The notes: generated from the letters alone by a model not told the origin. A DNA stretch of 14,080 bases from an uncultured Selenomonadaceae bacterium (GCA_905236145.1 CAJOOE010000163.1:1-14080), one strand, 5' to 3'; numbered from the stretch's first letter, positions 1 to 7,996 are shown. Translations and numbers: made by a program.

Positions 1-3000
1 GTATTGTGTGCCGTCGCCGTTCGGTACAAAAATTGTATTGTTGCCGTCCGGATCCGTAACCGTGATAATCGCCGTGATCGAACCGTCCGGATTTTCTTCA
101 TAAGTAATATCGGTGATTTTAAAAATCGTACCCGCCGCACCGCCGTCATCGCCGGTAATTTTTATGGTGCTGTCGCCGGAGCGGTTGCCGTCGTCGTCAA
201 CCGTGCCGCCGGTCAAAGTGATTGTGATGGTTACGTCGGTAACAGTCCCTTCGCCGTCAATCAAAAGTCCCAAGCTGTTCATTTTCGGAGCGAGTGAACT
301 CAGCTTGTCCTTTGTATCTTTGTCGGTGTGCCGGATAATGAAATTATAGCCGAATTGATTTTGATGAATACGCTTTTGATAAAGTCCCTTGTTTGTCCCG
401 GTAATCGTTTCGGAATTGTCGTTTGCAAAAGTGAAAGGCTCGTCAACTTCAATCAAATTTCCGCTGTCGTCGTAATATTTGACGGTGCCGTCGGAATCGG
501 TGTAATAATTTGTCATATAGTCGTAATATGAAACGCTCCGCTCTTGCCCGTTATAATTCTTTTGAATAATCGCCGGGTTAAGGGTGATTTGTTTCATCGG
601 GAAGGCAAGCAAGGGTTGATTGTCTTTGTCCAAAATTGTTGAAATTGTCGTGTCGTCCTCATACACACGCCAGATTTTTTTTGCGGCGGTCTTTGCTGCG
701 GAATCTGAAGTGACCGGAGTGCCGTCATAAATATCCCAATTTCCGTAAATTTCCGAAACGTCCGCAACCGGAGAACCTTTAACATTTGTTTCGGACAAGA
801 TGTGATTTTTGGATCCGTAAACATTTGAATCTGTCGCCGTCGCAGAATTTACCGTGCCGGTATTGTAAGCGTTTGTCAAAGTGTAGCCGTGAGTTTCATA
901 ATCGCTCGGATTCGGACACAACGCACCGATTAAACCGCCGGCGGTATCGCCGACAACGTCGCCCAAGTTGTAAGAATTTTTAATCGACCCTATGCCGTCA
1001 TCCGCAAAACCGATTAAGCCGCCGACAGACGCACCGCCGTTTACATTTCCGGAATTGTAAACATTTTCCAAACTCGTCCTCTTCCAAACATAACCGACAG
1101 CACCGCCGGTATAAGTTTTTCCGGAAACGCCGGAAACATCGCCGGTATTATAGGCGTTCGTCAAAGTCGCCGTGCCGGAAAGATAGCCGGCAATACCGCC
1201 GACATAAGGGTAATAAGAAAAACTGTATTCGGGAAAATCTTCGTTAACGTATTCAAACTTATATTCAGATTTATTTGCCACGTCGCCGGTATTGAAAACC
1301 CGGTCCAATTTTATCGTATCGGTTTTATTTCCGGTCGGATTGCCGGCATTACCGACGATACCGCCGGCATAAGAAGGTTGTATATAATCAGCGGCAAAAA
1401 CTCCTTCGGCTGTAACGGTGCCTGTATTGTAACTCTCTGTAATTTCCAAACTTATCGGACTTTCGTAAGGCGTGGTTGCATTACCGACGATACCGCCGGC
1501 AAATTGATTTCCCGTGACATTACCGGTATTCGCCGCTCCGGTCAGTGCAATCTTACTGCCCTGCCCCATACCTTGACTGTAAGCCAATATACCGCCGGCT
1601 CCGGCGTGTGCGGTGTTGCCGGAAGTAATATCGCCGCTGTTTGAAACGGAAGAAATGCTTATACTCGGGAAAACGTCTTGATTTGTATAACGTGCTATCG
1701 TGTACAGCTGATCTTCCGAAGAATTTAATCTGCCGACGATACCCGCCGCATTTTGTGTACCTGATGTAACGGTTGCTTCATTCGTCGCATTGCTTAAATT
1801 CAAATTCAAAATGTTTATACCGATATAATTTGTATTGTAAGCATCGTCAAAATTTTCTTTGTATCCGCTTACCAATCCGATTGCTCCGCCGACATTGTCT
1901 TTTGCAGTCACGGTTCCGGAAGTGTAAACATTTTTAACTGTCGCGTTGCTCGTAGTCAACGCCGGTATCAAGTTATTGTAATAAGTTTTATTTACCTCAT
2001 CGCTATACTGTGCGGCATTGCGATAACGCCAAAAAGATTTCATATTGAAATCGTTGTCGGCAACAAGTTCGCCGATTAAAATTCCGGTGGGCATACTGTC
2101 GCCGGTCGCATTTATATTCGCACCGGTCACGCGAACATTTTTCATTGTCCCCGTGAATTTTGAAAACAGACCCAAGCCGTATTCACTGCCGGACTCTCTC
2201 AAATTGCTCAATTCAAAATTCATTCCGTTGAATTTTAAATCGTTGTTTTTGACCAGAGCCGACGCAGTCCACAGCTTGGTTTTCAAATTATATGTGCCGA
2301 TTTGGTCATATTTTATGTCGTAATTTTTGTTGTAATTGAGCGGAGTAAAATTGCCGACGGAAATATCGTCATTGAGCATATAATAACCTTTGACGTAGCC
2401 TTCGCGATTTCCGACGCTTTGATTCAAAGATTGCAGTTGTGCGGCATCGTCAATCAATCTGTAATTTTCGATCGTCTGCGAACTTGTCCGGTTAAGTTTG
2501 TTTGCGGTATATCCGAGTTGAGAGGCGGACCCCGCCATATTTTTGTCACCGACATAGTTTGCGACGGCGTAAGGATTTAAATCGGCGGTAATGTATTGAG
2601 CGTAGAGCGTTGCCGCCTCAGTCGCGTCCCAACTCAAATATTTTTTGTAACTTTCATATTCTTCCGCTATATATGTGAAATATTCCCGCAATTTTTCGAC
2701 GGCGAACAAAATTCTCAACTTTTCATTTTTGTCCGTCGCGTCAGCCATTTCGGAAACTTTTTGATCGAAAAATGCTTTCAGTGCGGCGTAATTTGTTTTA
2801 TTGTCAGTGGTGTTTGTATATTCGTCGTCGGCAAATACTCTGTGTGCCTGATATTCCGAAACGGTCATTTTCAGTTCGGTGAGTTTTATGTTGCTTATGT
2901 TGTAAGAGTCTGCGGTATTGCCGACTTCGTAGCCGATTTCAACCGGATTGACGGCGTAAATTTTTACGTTGTCTTTGCCGGGAAGATCCGCGACATTTTT

Positions 3001-3603
3001 AATCTGCACGGTGTTGCCTTCGACAGTCAGCGAATTTGCGTTGACCTTTCCCAAAAACATTATATCGCCGTCCGCAACGTCATAAGCCCCGAAAATATCG
3101 GAGGACTTCAAGCCGCCGCCGACACTTGACGCAGCCGAATTGAAAGTCGTGATGTAATTTTTAAATTCGTCGTCGGTGAGTGACCGCGACGACGCAAACA
3201 AACTGCCGGCATTTATTACGGAGCCGTTGCCGAAAATTACGCCGCTCGGATTGACGATATAAAGTCCGATTCCCGGAGCGTTTATCGTGCCGAAAATTTT
3301 TGACGGATTGTTAAAATCGACGTAATTCAAGATATTTTTCATCGCGTTGAAATTTACGATTTCGCCGCCGTTAATCGAAAAATCCGCCCACTTTATCGCG
3401 GCGTTTACATTTGCACCGGTGCCGGTGATGTCCATAACGCCCGCCGCAGATTTTATTTCGTTTATATTGACTTCGTCGTGTGCTCCGGAAGGCAAAGCCT
3501 CCGCAGTGAAACCAAATCCCGCAGTCAAAACAAACGCCAAACTTCCGCCCGCCAAAATCTTTTTCAAAGAGCGGTATTGTTTCCTTAAAATACTTCTCTT
3601 CAT
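1..3603 (-). CDS. Very large two-partner-secretion exoprotein / GLUG-repeat adhesin (3' end outside window)
   Basis: Reading the minus strand from the ATG at 3603 gives 1201 codons with no stop; the frame is still open at base 1. Residues 1-36 are a signal peptide (basic start, hydrophobic core about 17-32, likely cleavage after AEA at 34-36). Residues about 43-215 resemble the TPS/haemagglutination domain that threads FhaB-type exoproteins through a TpsB outer-membrane pore; the NPSGVIFG motif at 118-125 is the family's hallmark. Residues about 242-340 are charged and helical-looking. From about 382 a typical GLUG-protein entry appears (LNDDISV), then about ten repeats (about 552-921) of the form AYNTGxV...GGIVG. 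An NWDIYDG/IWRVYEDD section follows, then an Asp/Gly-rich end. The likely role is a surface-exposed beta-helical adhesin. No TpsB partner is visible. An RBS (GGGGAG) lies 11 nt before the ATG. Class is confident; ligand is unknown. Confidence 0.9.
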   Translation of the reverse strand, partial: MKRSILRKQYRSLKKILAGGSLAFVLTAGFGFTAEALPSGAHDEVNINEIKSAAGVMDITGTGANVNAAIKWADFSINGGEIVNFNAMKNILNYVDFNNPSKIFGTINAPGIGLYIVNPSGVIFGNGSVINAGSLFASSRSLTDDEFKNYITTFNSAASSVGGGLKSSDIFGAYDVADGDIMFLGKVNANSLTVEGNTVQIKNVADLPGKDNVKIYAVNPVEIGYEVGNTADSYNISNIKLTELKMTVSEYQAHRVFADDEYTNTTDNKTNYAALKAFFDQKVSEMADATDKNEKLRILFAVEKLREYFTYIAEEYESYKKYLSWDATEAATLYAQYITADLNPYAVANYVGDKNMAGSASQLGYTANKLNRTSSQTIENYRLIDDAAQLQSLNQSVGNREGYVKGYYMLNDDISVGNFTPLNYNKNYDIKYDQIGTYNLKTKLWTASALVKNNDLKFNGMNFELSNLRESGSEYGLGLFSKFTGTMKNVRVTGANINATGDSMPTGILIGELVADNDFNMKSFWRYRNAAQYSDEVNKTYYNNLIPALTTSNATVKNVYTSGTVTAKDNVGGAIGLVSGYKENFDDAYNTNYIGINILNLNLSNATNEATVTSGTQNAAGIVGRLNSSEDQLYTIARYTNQDVFPSISISSVSNSGDITSGNTAHAGAGGILAYSQGMGQGSKIALTGAANTGNVTGNQFAGGIVGNATTPYESPISLEITESYNTGTVTAEGVFAADYIQPSYAGGIVGNAGNPTGNKTDTIKLDRVFNTGDVANKSEYKFEYVNEDFPEYSFSYYPYVGGIAGYLSGTATLTNAYNTGDVSGVSGKTYTGGAVGYVWKRTSLENVYNSGNVNGGASVGGLIGFADDGIGSIKNSYNLGDVVGDTAGGLIGALCPNPSDYETHGYTLTNAYNTGTVNSATATDSNVYGSKNHILSETNVKGSPVADVSEIYGNWDIYDGTPVTSDSAAKTAAKKIWRVYEDDTTISTILDKDNQPLLAFPMKQITLNPAIIQKNYNGQERSVSYYDYMTNYYTDSDGTVKYYDDSGNLIEVDEPFTFANDNSETITGTNKGLYQKRIHQNQFGYNFIIRHTDKDTKDKLSSLAPKMNSLGLLIDGEGTVTDVTITITLTGGTVDDDGNRSGDSTIKITGDDGGAAGTIFKITDITYEENPDGSITAIITVTDPDGNNTIFVPNGDGTQY
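841..1950 (-). repeat. GLUG-type tandem protein repeats within the exoprotein
   Basis: About ten degenerate repeats of roughly 26-48 residues (residues about 552-921). Each has a strand ending in AYNTGxV, YNSGNV or similar, then a variable loop and a GGIVGN, GGIAGY or GGLIGF turn. Examples are NVYTSGTV...GGAIG, ESYNTGTV...GGIVG, NAYNTGDV...GGAVG and NSYNLGDV...GGLIG. The DNA is only partly similar between units (for example around 859-890 and 1141-1170), so these are old, diverged repeats. They probably form rungs of a beta-helix. The longest loop, between GDVANK and YVGGIAG, is Tyr/Glu/Phe-rich. Confidence 0.8.
3496..3603 (-). other. Signal peptide of the exoprotein
   Basis: Residues 1-36 run from a Lys/Arg-rich start (MKRSILRKQYRSLKK) into a hydrophobic stretch, LAGGSLAFVLTAGFGF, and end at AEA followed by LPSG. 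Exoproteins of Negativicutes often show such a short leader ending just before an LP-G element. It lacks the long extended signal-peptide region of many proteobacterial autotransporters. Export by Sec is inferred. Confidence 0.8.
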
Positions 3604-3727
3604 TGTTTGTCGCACTCCCCGAAAGCTGAAGAAAATTTTTCACACTCATCTGAAATTATTTCGACTTTCGACGAAAAAAAAATAATTCCCCCTCCGCAAA
3701 ATTTAAATTTTTAAAAAATCTTTTCGC
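3604..3727 (-). other. 124-bp spacer upstream of the exoprotein, with an A/T-rich inverted repeat
   Basis: This lies between the glycosyltransferase stop and the exoprotein start. It is strongly A/T-rich and holds a perfect 8-bp inverted repeat (AATTATTT at 3654-3661, AAATAATT at 3680-3687) around an 18-nt loop. The repeat has no good U-tract after it on the minus strand, so it is not a convincing terminator. A weak promoter-like pair (TTTAAA, 17 nt, TATTTT) can be drawn just upstream but is not distinctive in such A/T-rich DNA. The spacer is long enough for the exoprotein to have its own promoter. Confidence 0.35.
3615..3620 (-). promoter_or_regulatory. RBS of the exoprotein
   Basis: GGGGAG on the minus strand, 11 nt before the ATG at 3603. 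Together with the classical signal peptide directly after that ATG, it fixes the start of this long open frame. Confidence 0.6.
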
Positions 3728-4777
3728 CTATTCACCTGTCAATCTTGTTTGCCAAAGTTTGATTCTTTTTTCGGCAAAATTCGCCATCGACGCATCAAAC
3801 AGCGAAGGCTCCACGCCTTTATAATTTTTGAATTTTTCAAGTGCCTTTGTCATCGTTTCGATCGCATTTTTATAATTTCCTTCAGCCGCAAAACATTCCG
3901 CAAGTTCTGCGTGAAATTCCGGCAAGTCCGAAAAATTTTCTGCGGCAAGAGCGGCAAATTTTTTTCTGTCGGCAAGGCGTGAAGTATCTTTCGCCAAAAT
4001 ATTCAAAATGATTCTGTATGAAATGCTTGCAAAAGTCGTATTTTTCTTTCCGCTCTCAATGTCCAGCCGTGCAAATTTTTCCGCGTTCCCGTAATCTTCA
4101 AGTCCGCTGTAGCACTCCGCGATATAAGCGTAAACCCTCTGCGGCTCGTCGGTTTCTTCAAGTTCCGCAAGCAACATTTTTAAATTTCTTTCGGCTTTGC
4201 TCCGACTCAAAGATTTGGAATAGCCGGTGTGATAAATCGTCAAAACATTCGGCGGCGTGAGTGTAATGTTTGAAAAATTTTTTTTGCCGACCCGCAACTC
4301 CTCATGAATCCTTCCGACGTAATGCAAGAGCGGCAATCTTTTGAAAATCCGCAAAAGATATGTGTTGTCCAAAATTTTGAAATCGTTGTCCCGGTCGATA
4401 TTCACAAGGTTTATCAGCAAGCCGGCTTTATTGAAACTGTCCGCCCGCTCGACGGCAAAGCGAATGTTTCCGGCTGTCGCGTCGGAAAAAAATTCGTCGG
4501 CATCGAGAAAAATTATCCAGTCGCCGGTTGAATTTTGCAAGGCAATATTTCGCGGAGCGGAAAAATCATCGTGCCAAAGGTCTTGAAAAATTTTCGCTCC
4601 GAAAGACTTTGCGACTTCGATTGTATTGTCGCTTGAGCCGGTATCGACCACGACAATTTCATCGACGGATTTTGAAAGACTTTGCAGGGAAATTTTCAAA
4701 TCTTCCGCCGCATTTTTGACAATGTAACACGCCGAAATTTTGATTTTCTTTTTGCGGGAAGGTTTTATTTTTTTCAA
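3728..4777 (-). CDS. Family 2 glycosyltransferase with C-terminal TPR-like region
   Basis: A 349-residue protein. Residues about 12-115 are a GT-A nucleotide-sugar-binding fold: SACYIVKN at the start, DTGSSDNT (45-52) and the metal-binding DAD (92-94) in FLDADEFF. YVGRIHEEL (153-161) is a conserved acceptor-side element of the SunS/WaaE-like branch. Residues about 213-317 are helical with TPR-like pairs (AYIAECYSGLEDYGNAEKF; ELAECFAAEGNYKNAIETM). No signal peptide or membrane segment is seen, so the enzyme should act in the cytoplasm. The start is TTG, supported by GAGGAG 10 nt upstream; no in-frame ATG lies nearby. It sits between the pncB terminator and the exoprotein. Donor and acceptor cannot be read from the sequence; protein glycosylation, perhaps of the exoprotein, or cell-surface glycan synthesis are both possible. 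Confidence 0.88.
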   Translation of the reverse strand: MKKIKPSRKKKIKISACYIVKNAAEDLKISLQSLSKSVDEIVVVDTGSSDNTIEVAKSFGAKIFQDLWHDDFSAPRNIALQNSTGDWIIFLDADEFFSDATAGNIRFAVERADSFNKAGLLINLVNIDRDNDFKILDNTYLLRIFKRLPLLHYVGRIHEELRVGKKNFSNITLTPPNVLTIYHTGYSKSLSRSKAERNLKMLLAELEETDEPQRVYAYIAECYSGLEDYGNAEKFARLDIESGKKNTTFASISYRIILNILAKDTSRLADRKKFAALAAENFSDLPEFHAELAECFAAEGNYKNAIETMTKALEKFKNYKGVEPSLFDASMANFAEKRIKLWQTRLTGE

Positions 4778-4787
4778 TTTTTTTCAA

Positions 4788-4793
4788 CTCCTC
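4788..4793 (-). promoter_or_regulatory. RBS of the glycosyltransferase, touching the terminator U-tract
   Basis: GAGGAG, 10 nt before the TTG start at 4777. It begins where the U-tract of the preceding terminator ends (TTATTTTTGAGGAG). This decides the non-ATG start and leaves no room for a separate promoter downstream of the hairpin. Confidence 0.7.
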
Positions 4794-4827
4794 AAAAATA
4801 ACCGACGAAGATTTTTTTCTCCGTCGG
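4793..4827 (-). terminator. Intrinsic terminator after pncB
   Basis: On the minus strand CCGACGGAGA pairs with TCTTCGTCGG (10 bp with one G-U pair) around a six-A loop, followed by TTATTTTT. It starts 26 nt after the pncB stop. An alternative 7-bp pairing (AACCGAC with GTCGGTT; plus-strand 4800-4806 with 4827-4833) overlaps the main stem in a shifted register. Confidence 0.85.
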
Positions 4828-4853
4828 TCGGTTTCAAAAAATTTCTTTCAAAC

Positions 4854-6314
4854 TTACTCAATCATCTGCGAGCGGGTTTCATAGAGTAAATTCATTTTCA
4901 TTTCGTAATAATCCGGCGTCATGTCAAGATAATGTTTGTGCGGATTTTCAAAACGCTGTTCTTCCTGCCAAATTTCGCCGGACAGCTGATTTTTTACATA
5001 TTCGCGAATTTCTTCGAGCGTGGGAAGTCCCTTTATTCTCCAGCCGTCTTTGACATAAAGTTGCAACAATCTCTTTGCCGTGCAATTTTTGAACGAACGA
5101 TTTTTCCAAGGTTTTGCCGGATCGACATATCTGAAAGGTTGATTCATATCGACGAGTTCTCCCAAAGTCGCGATCATATCCGCGACGGCGTGACCGTTTT
5201 CGTCGTAAATTCTGTAAATATCTTTCAAGCCGGGATTTGTAATTTTCTCGGGGTTTTCGCTGACTTTGACACGCGGGACAAAAGCTCCGTTCTCCCCGAC
5301 GGCGACAAGTTTATAAACCGCACCGAAAACCGGCTCCGATTTTGCCGTTATGAGCCTTTCGCCGACTCCGAAAGAATCTATTGCCGCCCCCTGACTCAAA
5401 AGCGAAGAAATTGTAATTTCGTCCAAACTGTTCGACACGACGATTTTGCAATCGTTCAATCCCGCCTCGTCAAGCATTTTGCGGACTCTTTTTGAAAGAT
5501 ATGCAAGGTCGCCGGAATCAATTCTTATTCCCTTCAAACGCTTGCCTTGCGGCTCCAAAACATCTTTCGCAACCTTAATCGAATTTGGTACGCCGCTGTG
5601 AATTACGTCGTAAGTGTCAACCAAAAAGACTGCGGAATCCGGATAAAGTTCGGCGTAAGCCTTGAAAGCCTCGTATTCACTCGGAAAATACATAACCCAA
5701 CTGTGAGCCATTGTGCCGTTGACCGGGATACCGAAAGTTTGACCGGCGGCGACCGTCGCGGTTCCGTTCACGCCTCCGATAAATGCCGCCCTTGCCCCGT
5801 AAACCGCCGCATCCATATTGTGAGCCCGCCTTGCTCCGAAATCGGAAACAAGTCTGCCGTCAGCCGCCCGGACAATTCGCCTTGCCTTTGTCGCTATCAA
5901 AGATTGATGATTGACCTGTGCCAAAATTGCGGTTTCGACAAGTTGAGCGTCAATCAAATTTGCAATAACGGTCATAAAAGGTTCATTCGGATACATAACC
6001 GTCCCTTCCGGGAAAGCGTAAATGTCGCCGGTGAAACGGAAAGTTTCAAGGAATTTCAAAAAGTTTTCGTCGAAAATTTTTTGTGAGCGGAGGTACTCTA
6101 TATCTTCCGGATCAAAGTGCATATTTTCGATATATTCTATTACCTGCTCCAGACCGGCGAAAATCGCAAAGCCGCCGTTATCCGGATTTCTGCGGTAAAA
6201 AACATCGAAGGCAACTTTTGTATCTTGACCGCCGTTCAAAAAATAACCGTTTGCCATTGTCATTTCGTAAAAATCCATCATCATGCTGATGTTACGTTTG
6301 TCAAACTGACTCAT
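4854..6314 (-). CDS. pncB: Nicotinate phosphoribosyltransferase
   Basis: A 486-residue protein from the ATG at 6314. It joins nicotinate to PRPP, with ATP hydrolysis, to give nicotinate mononucleotide: the entry step of the Preiss-Handler NAD salvage route in the cytoplasm. Visible family features are the DFYEMTMANGYF start, FAIFAGLEQ, SDFGARRAHN (about 157-166), GTMAHSW with the expected phospho-acceptor His (about 204), and GIRIDSGDLAYLSK and FGVGERLIT in the phosphoribosyl-binding half. The length fits the longer bacterial class. A TTG two codons upstream (6320) would add two residues, but the RBS lies only 2 nt from it and 8 nt from the ATG, so the ATG is preferred. It starts 7 nt after the glnS stop, so the two genes are surely cotranscribed, and a strong terminator follows. 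Confidence 0.95.
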   Translation of the reverse strand: MSQFDKRNISMMMDFYEMTMANGYFLNGGQDTKVAFDVFYRRNPDNGGFAIFAGLEQVIEYIENMHFDPEDIEYLRSQKIFDENFLKFLETFRFTGDIYAFPEGTVMYPNEPFMTVIANLIDAQLVETAILAQVNHQSLIATKARRIVRAADGRLVSDFGARRAHNMDAAVYGARAAFIGGVNGTATVAAGQTFGIPVNGTMAHSWVMYFPSEYEAFKAYAELYPDSAVFLVDTYDVIHSGVPNSIKVAKDVLEPQGKRLKGIRIDSGDLAYLSKRVRKMLDEAGLNDCKIVVSNSLDEITISSLLSQGAAIDSFGVGERLITAKSEPVFGAVYKLVAVGENGAFVPRVKVSENPEKITNPGLKDIYRIYDENGHAVADMIATLGELVDMNQPFRYVDPAKPWKNRSFKNCTAKRLLQLYVKDGWRIKGLPTLEEIREYVKNQLSGEIWQEEQRFENPHKHYLDMTPDYYEMKMNLLYETRSQMIE

Positions 6315-6321
6315 TTTCAAT

Positions 6322-7983
6322 TCACCCCTTGACTTTAGCCCAAGAATCTTTCAATCCCGCAACGCGATTGAATACAAGTTTTTCCGGCGTGGTGTCGTAA
6401 TCTGTTACAAAATATCCCAAGCGTAAAAATTGAAAATGTACGCCGGCTCCGGTCAATTTTACCGAAGGCTCGACCAGAGCATTTTCTATGACAATGAGCG
6501 AATCGGGATTTAATGCTCCGATAAAATCTTCCGGCAAATTTCCCTTCTCGTCCGTCGTCAAAAGATAATCATAAAGCCGGACTTCCGCCTTTAACGCATA
6601 ATCCGCACTTACCCAGTGAACGGTGCCTTTAATTTTTCTGCCGGCAGTTTCGCCGCCGCTCTTTGAAGTCGGATCAATCGTGCAGTGCAATTCCGTAATA
6701 TTTCCGGAATCGTCCTTTATGACTTCCTCGCATTTTATTATGTAAGCGTGTTTCAGGCGAACTTCTCCGCCGGGTTTGAGTCGGAAAAATTTTTTCGGAG
6801 CGTCCTCCATAAAATCGTCGCGTTCGATAAAAATTTCTCGCGTGAAAGGTACAAAACGACTGCCGCCCTTCGTCGGGTGATTTTCGGCTGTGAGCCATTC
6901 GACTTTGCCGGCATCGACATTTGTCAAAACGACTTTCAGAGGATTTAACACAGCCATTATCCGGTCGGCGTTTTCGTTCAAATCTTCCCGGACGCAGTGT
7001 TCAAGCATGGCAATATCGACAAGGCTGTTGCTTTTCGCCACGCCTATTTCCGCACAAAAATTGCGAATCGCCGCCGGAGTAAATCCCCGCCTTCTCATTC
7101 CGGAAAGTGTCGGCATACGCGGATCGTCCCAGCCGCGAACGTGCTTTTCTTCCACAAGCTGACGCAATTTTCTCTTGCTTGTAATTGTGTTTGTAAGGTC
7201 AAGCCGGGCAAATTCAATCTGACGCGGACGGGAATTTTTGTCGAAGTCCAGAGAGTCCAGAAGCCAATCGTAAAAAGGTCGGTGATCTTCAAATTCCAGC
7301 GTGCAGACGGAGTGAGTAATTTTTTCAATCGCGTCCGAAAGAGGGTGGGCGAAATCGTACATCGGATAAATCAGCCAATCGTCGCCGGTTCTGTGATGAT
7401 GTGTCCGGGTAATTCTGTAAATTACCGGATCTCTCATATTCATATTTGGAGATGCCATGTCGATTTTTGCCCGGAGAACTTTTGCCCCGTCCTCAAATTC
7501 GCCGGCTTTCATTCGCTCGAACAGATTTAAATTTTCTTCAATCGAACGATTGCGGCAGGGACTTTCTTTTCCCGGTTCCGTCAAAGTCCCACGCATTTCC
7601 CGAATTTCGTCCGCACTCGAATCATCGACGTAAGCAAGCCCGCGTTTTATGAGTTCGACGGCGTAATCGTAAAGCTTGCCGAAATAATCCGACGCAAAAA
7701 ATTTTCTGTCGTCCCAGTCGAAACCGAGCCATTTAATATCTTCCTGAATGGAATCGACGTATTCGGTATCTTCTTTTGTCGGGTTTGTGTCGTCGAATCG
7801 AAGGTTGCAAAGTCCGTTATTGTGAGCTGCAAGACCGAAATTCAAGCAAACGGATTTTGCGTGACCTATATGCAAATATCCGTTCGGTTCCGGCGGGAAA
7901 CGCGTGTGAATACCGTCCGAATATTTTCCTTCTTTTAAATCGTTTTCAATTTCCTGCTGTACAAAATTTACCATTAAATACAT
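6322..7983 (-). CDS. glnS: Glutaminyl-tRNA synthetase (GlnRS)
   Basis: A 553-residue class I aminoacyl-tRNA synthetase that charges tRNA-Gln with glutamine directly. In the numbering from 7983, FPPEPNGYLHIGHAKS holds the HIGH motif (38-41), RFDDTNP follows, and ITSKRKL (267-273) is the counterpart of the KMSKS loop, with Thr where E. coli has Met. The anticodon-binding beta-barrels cover the last third. Length matches E. coli GlnRS. The open frame extends to 8118, but those residues overlap the HD gene and do not look like GlnRS. ATGs at 7983 (GGAG 6 nt upstream) and 7974 (AAAGGA 9 nt upstream) are both acceptable and differ by three residues. A hairpin sits just before the RBS. The gene is followed by pncB after 7 nt. 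Confidence 0.95.
   Translation of the reverse strand: MYLMVNFVQQEIENDLKEGKYSDGIHTRFPPEPNGYLHIGHAKSVCLNFGLAAHNNGLCNLRFDDTNPTKEDTEYVDSIQEDIKWLGFDWDDRKFFASDYFGKLYDYAVELIKRGLAYVDDSSADEIREMRGTLTEPGKESPCRNRSIEENLNLFERMKAGEFEDGAKVLRAKIDMASPNMNMRDPVIYRITRTHHHRTGDDWLIYPMYDFAHPLSDAIEKITHSVCTLEFEDHRPFYDWLLDSLDFDKNSRPRQIEFARLDLTNTITSKRKLRQLVEEKHVRGWDDPRMPTLSGMRRRGFTPAAIRNFCAEIGVAKSNSLVDIAMLEHCVREDLNENADRIMAVLNPLKVVLTNVDAGKVEWLTAENHPTKGGSRFVPFTREIFIERDDFMEDAPKKFFRLKPGGEVRLKHAYIIKCEEVIKDDSGNITELHCTIDPTSKSGGETAGRKIKGTVHWVSADYALKAEVRLYDYLLTTDEKGNLPEDFIGALNPDSLIVIENALVEPSVKLTGAGVHFQFLRLGYFVTDYDTTPEKLVFNRVAGLKDSWAKVKG
6323..6330 (-). promoter_or_regulatory. RBS of pncB inside the end of glnS
   Basis: AAGGGGTG overlaps the last Lys and Gly codons and the TGA stop of glnS, 8 nt before the pncB ATG at 6314. 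The spacing rules against the TTG at 6320. The overlap suggests translational coupling of the two genes. Confidence 0.65.
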
Positions 7984-7996
7984 TCCTTTCTCCGGT

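Noticed and set aside
841..1950. CRISPR-like or satellite repeat look of the exoprotein region
   Set aside because: The repeats are protein-level GLUG motifs with variable spacing and diverged DNA, in one uninterrupted frame; there are no identical direct repeats with unique spacers.
2596..3129. Plus-strand open frame of 177 codons
   Set aside because: It is antisense to the continuous exoprotein frame, has low-complexity Phe/Val/Ile-rich content and resembles no protein family. Other plus-strand frames across 4-3685 are the same kind of shadow.
4932..6086. Plus-strand open frames of 187 and 179 codons
   Set aside because: Both are antisense to pncB, which has unmistakable family motifs; the translations have no recognisable features.
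6315..6320. TTG start of pncB at 6320
   Set aside because: The RBS is only 2 nt away from this TTG but 8 nt from the ATG at 6314.
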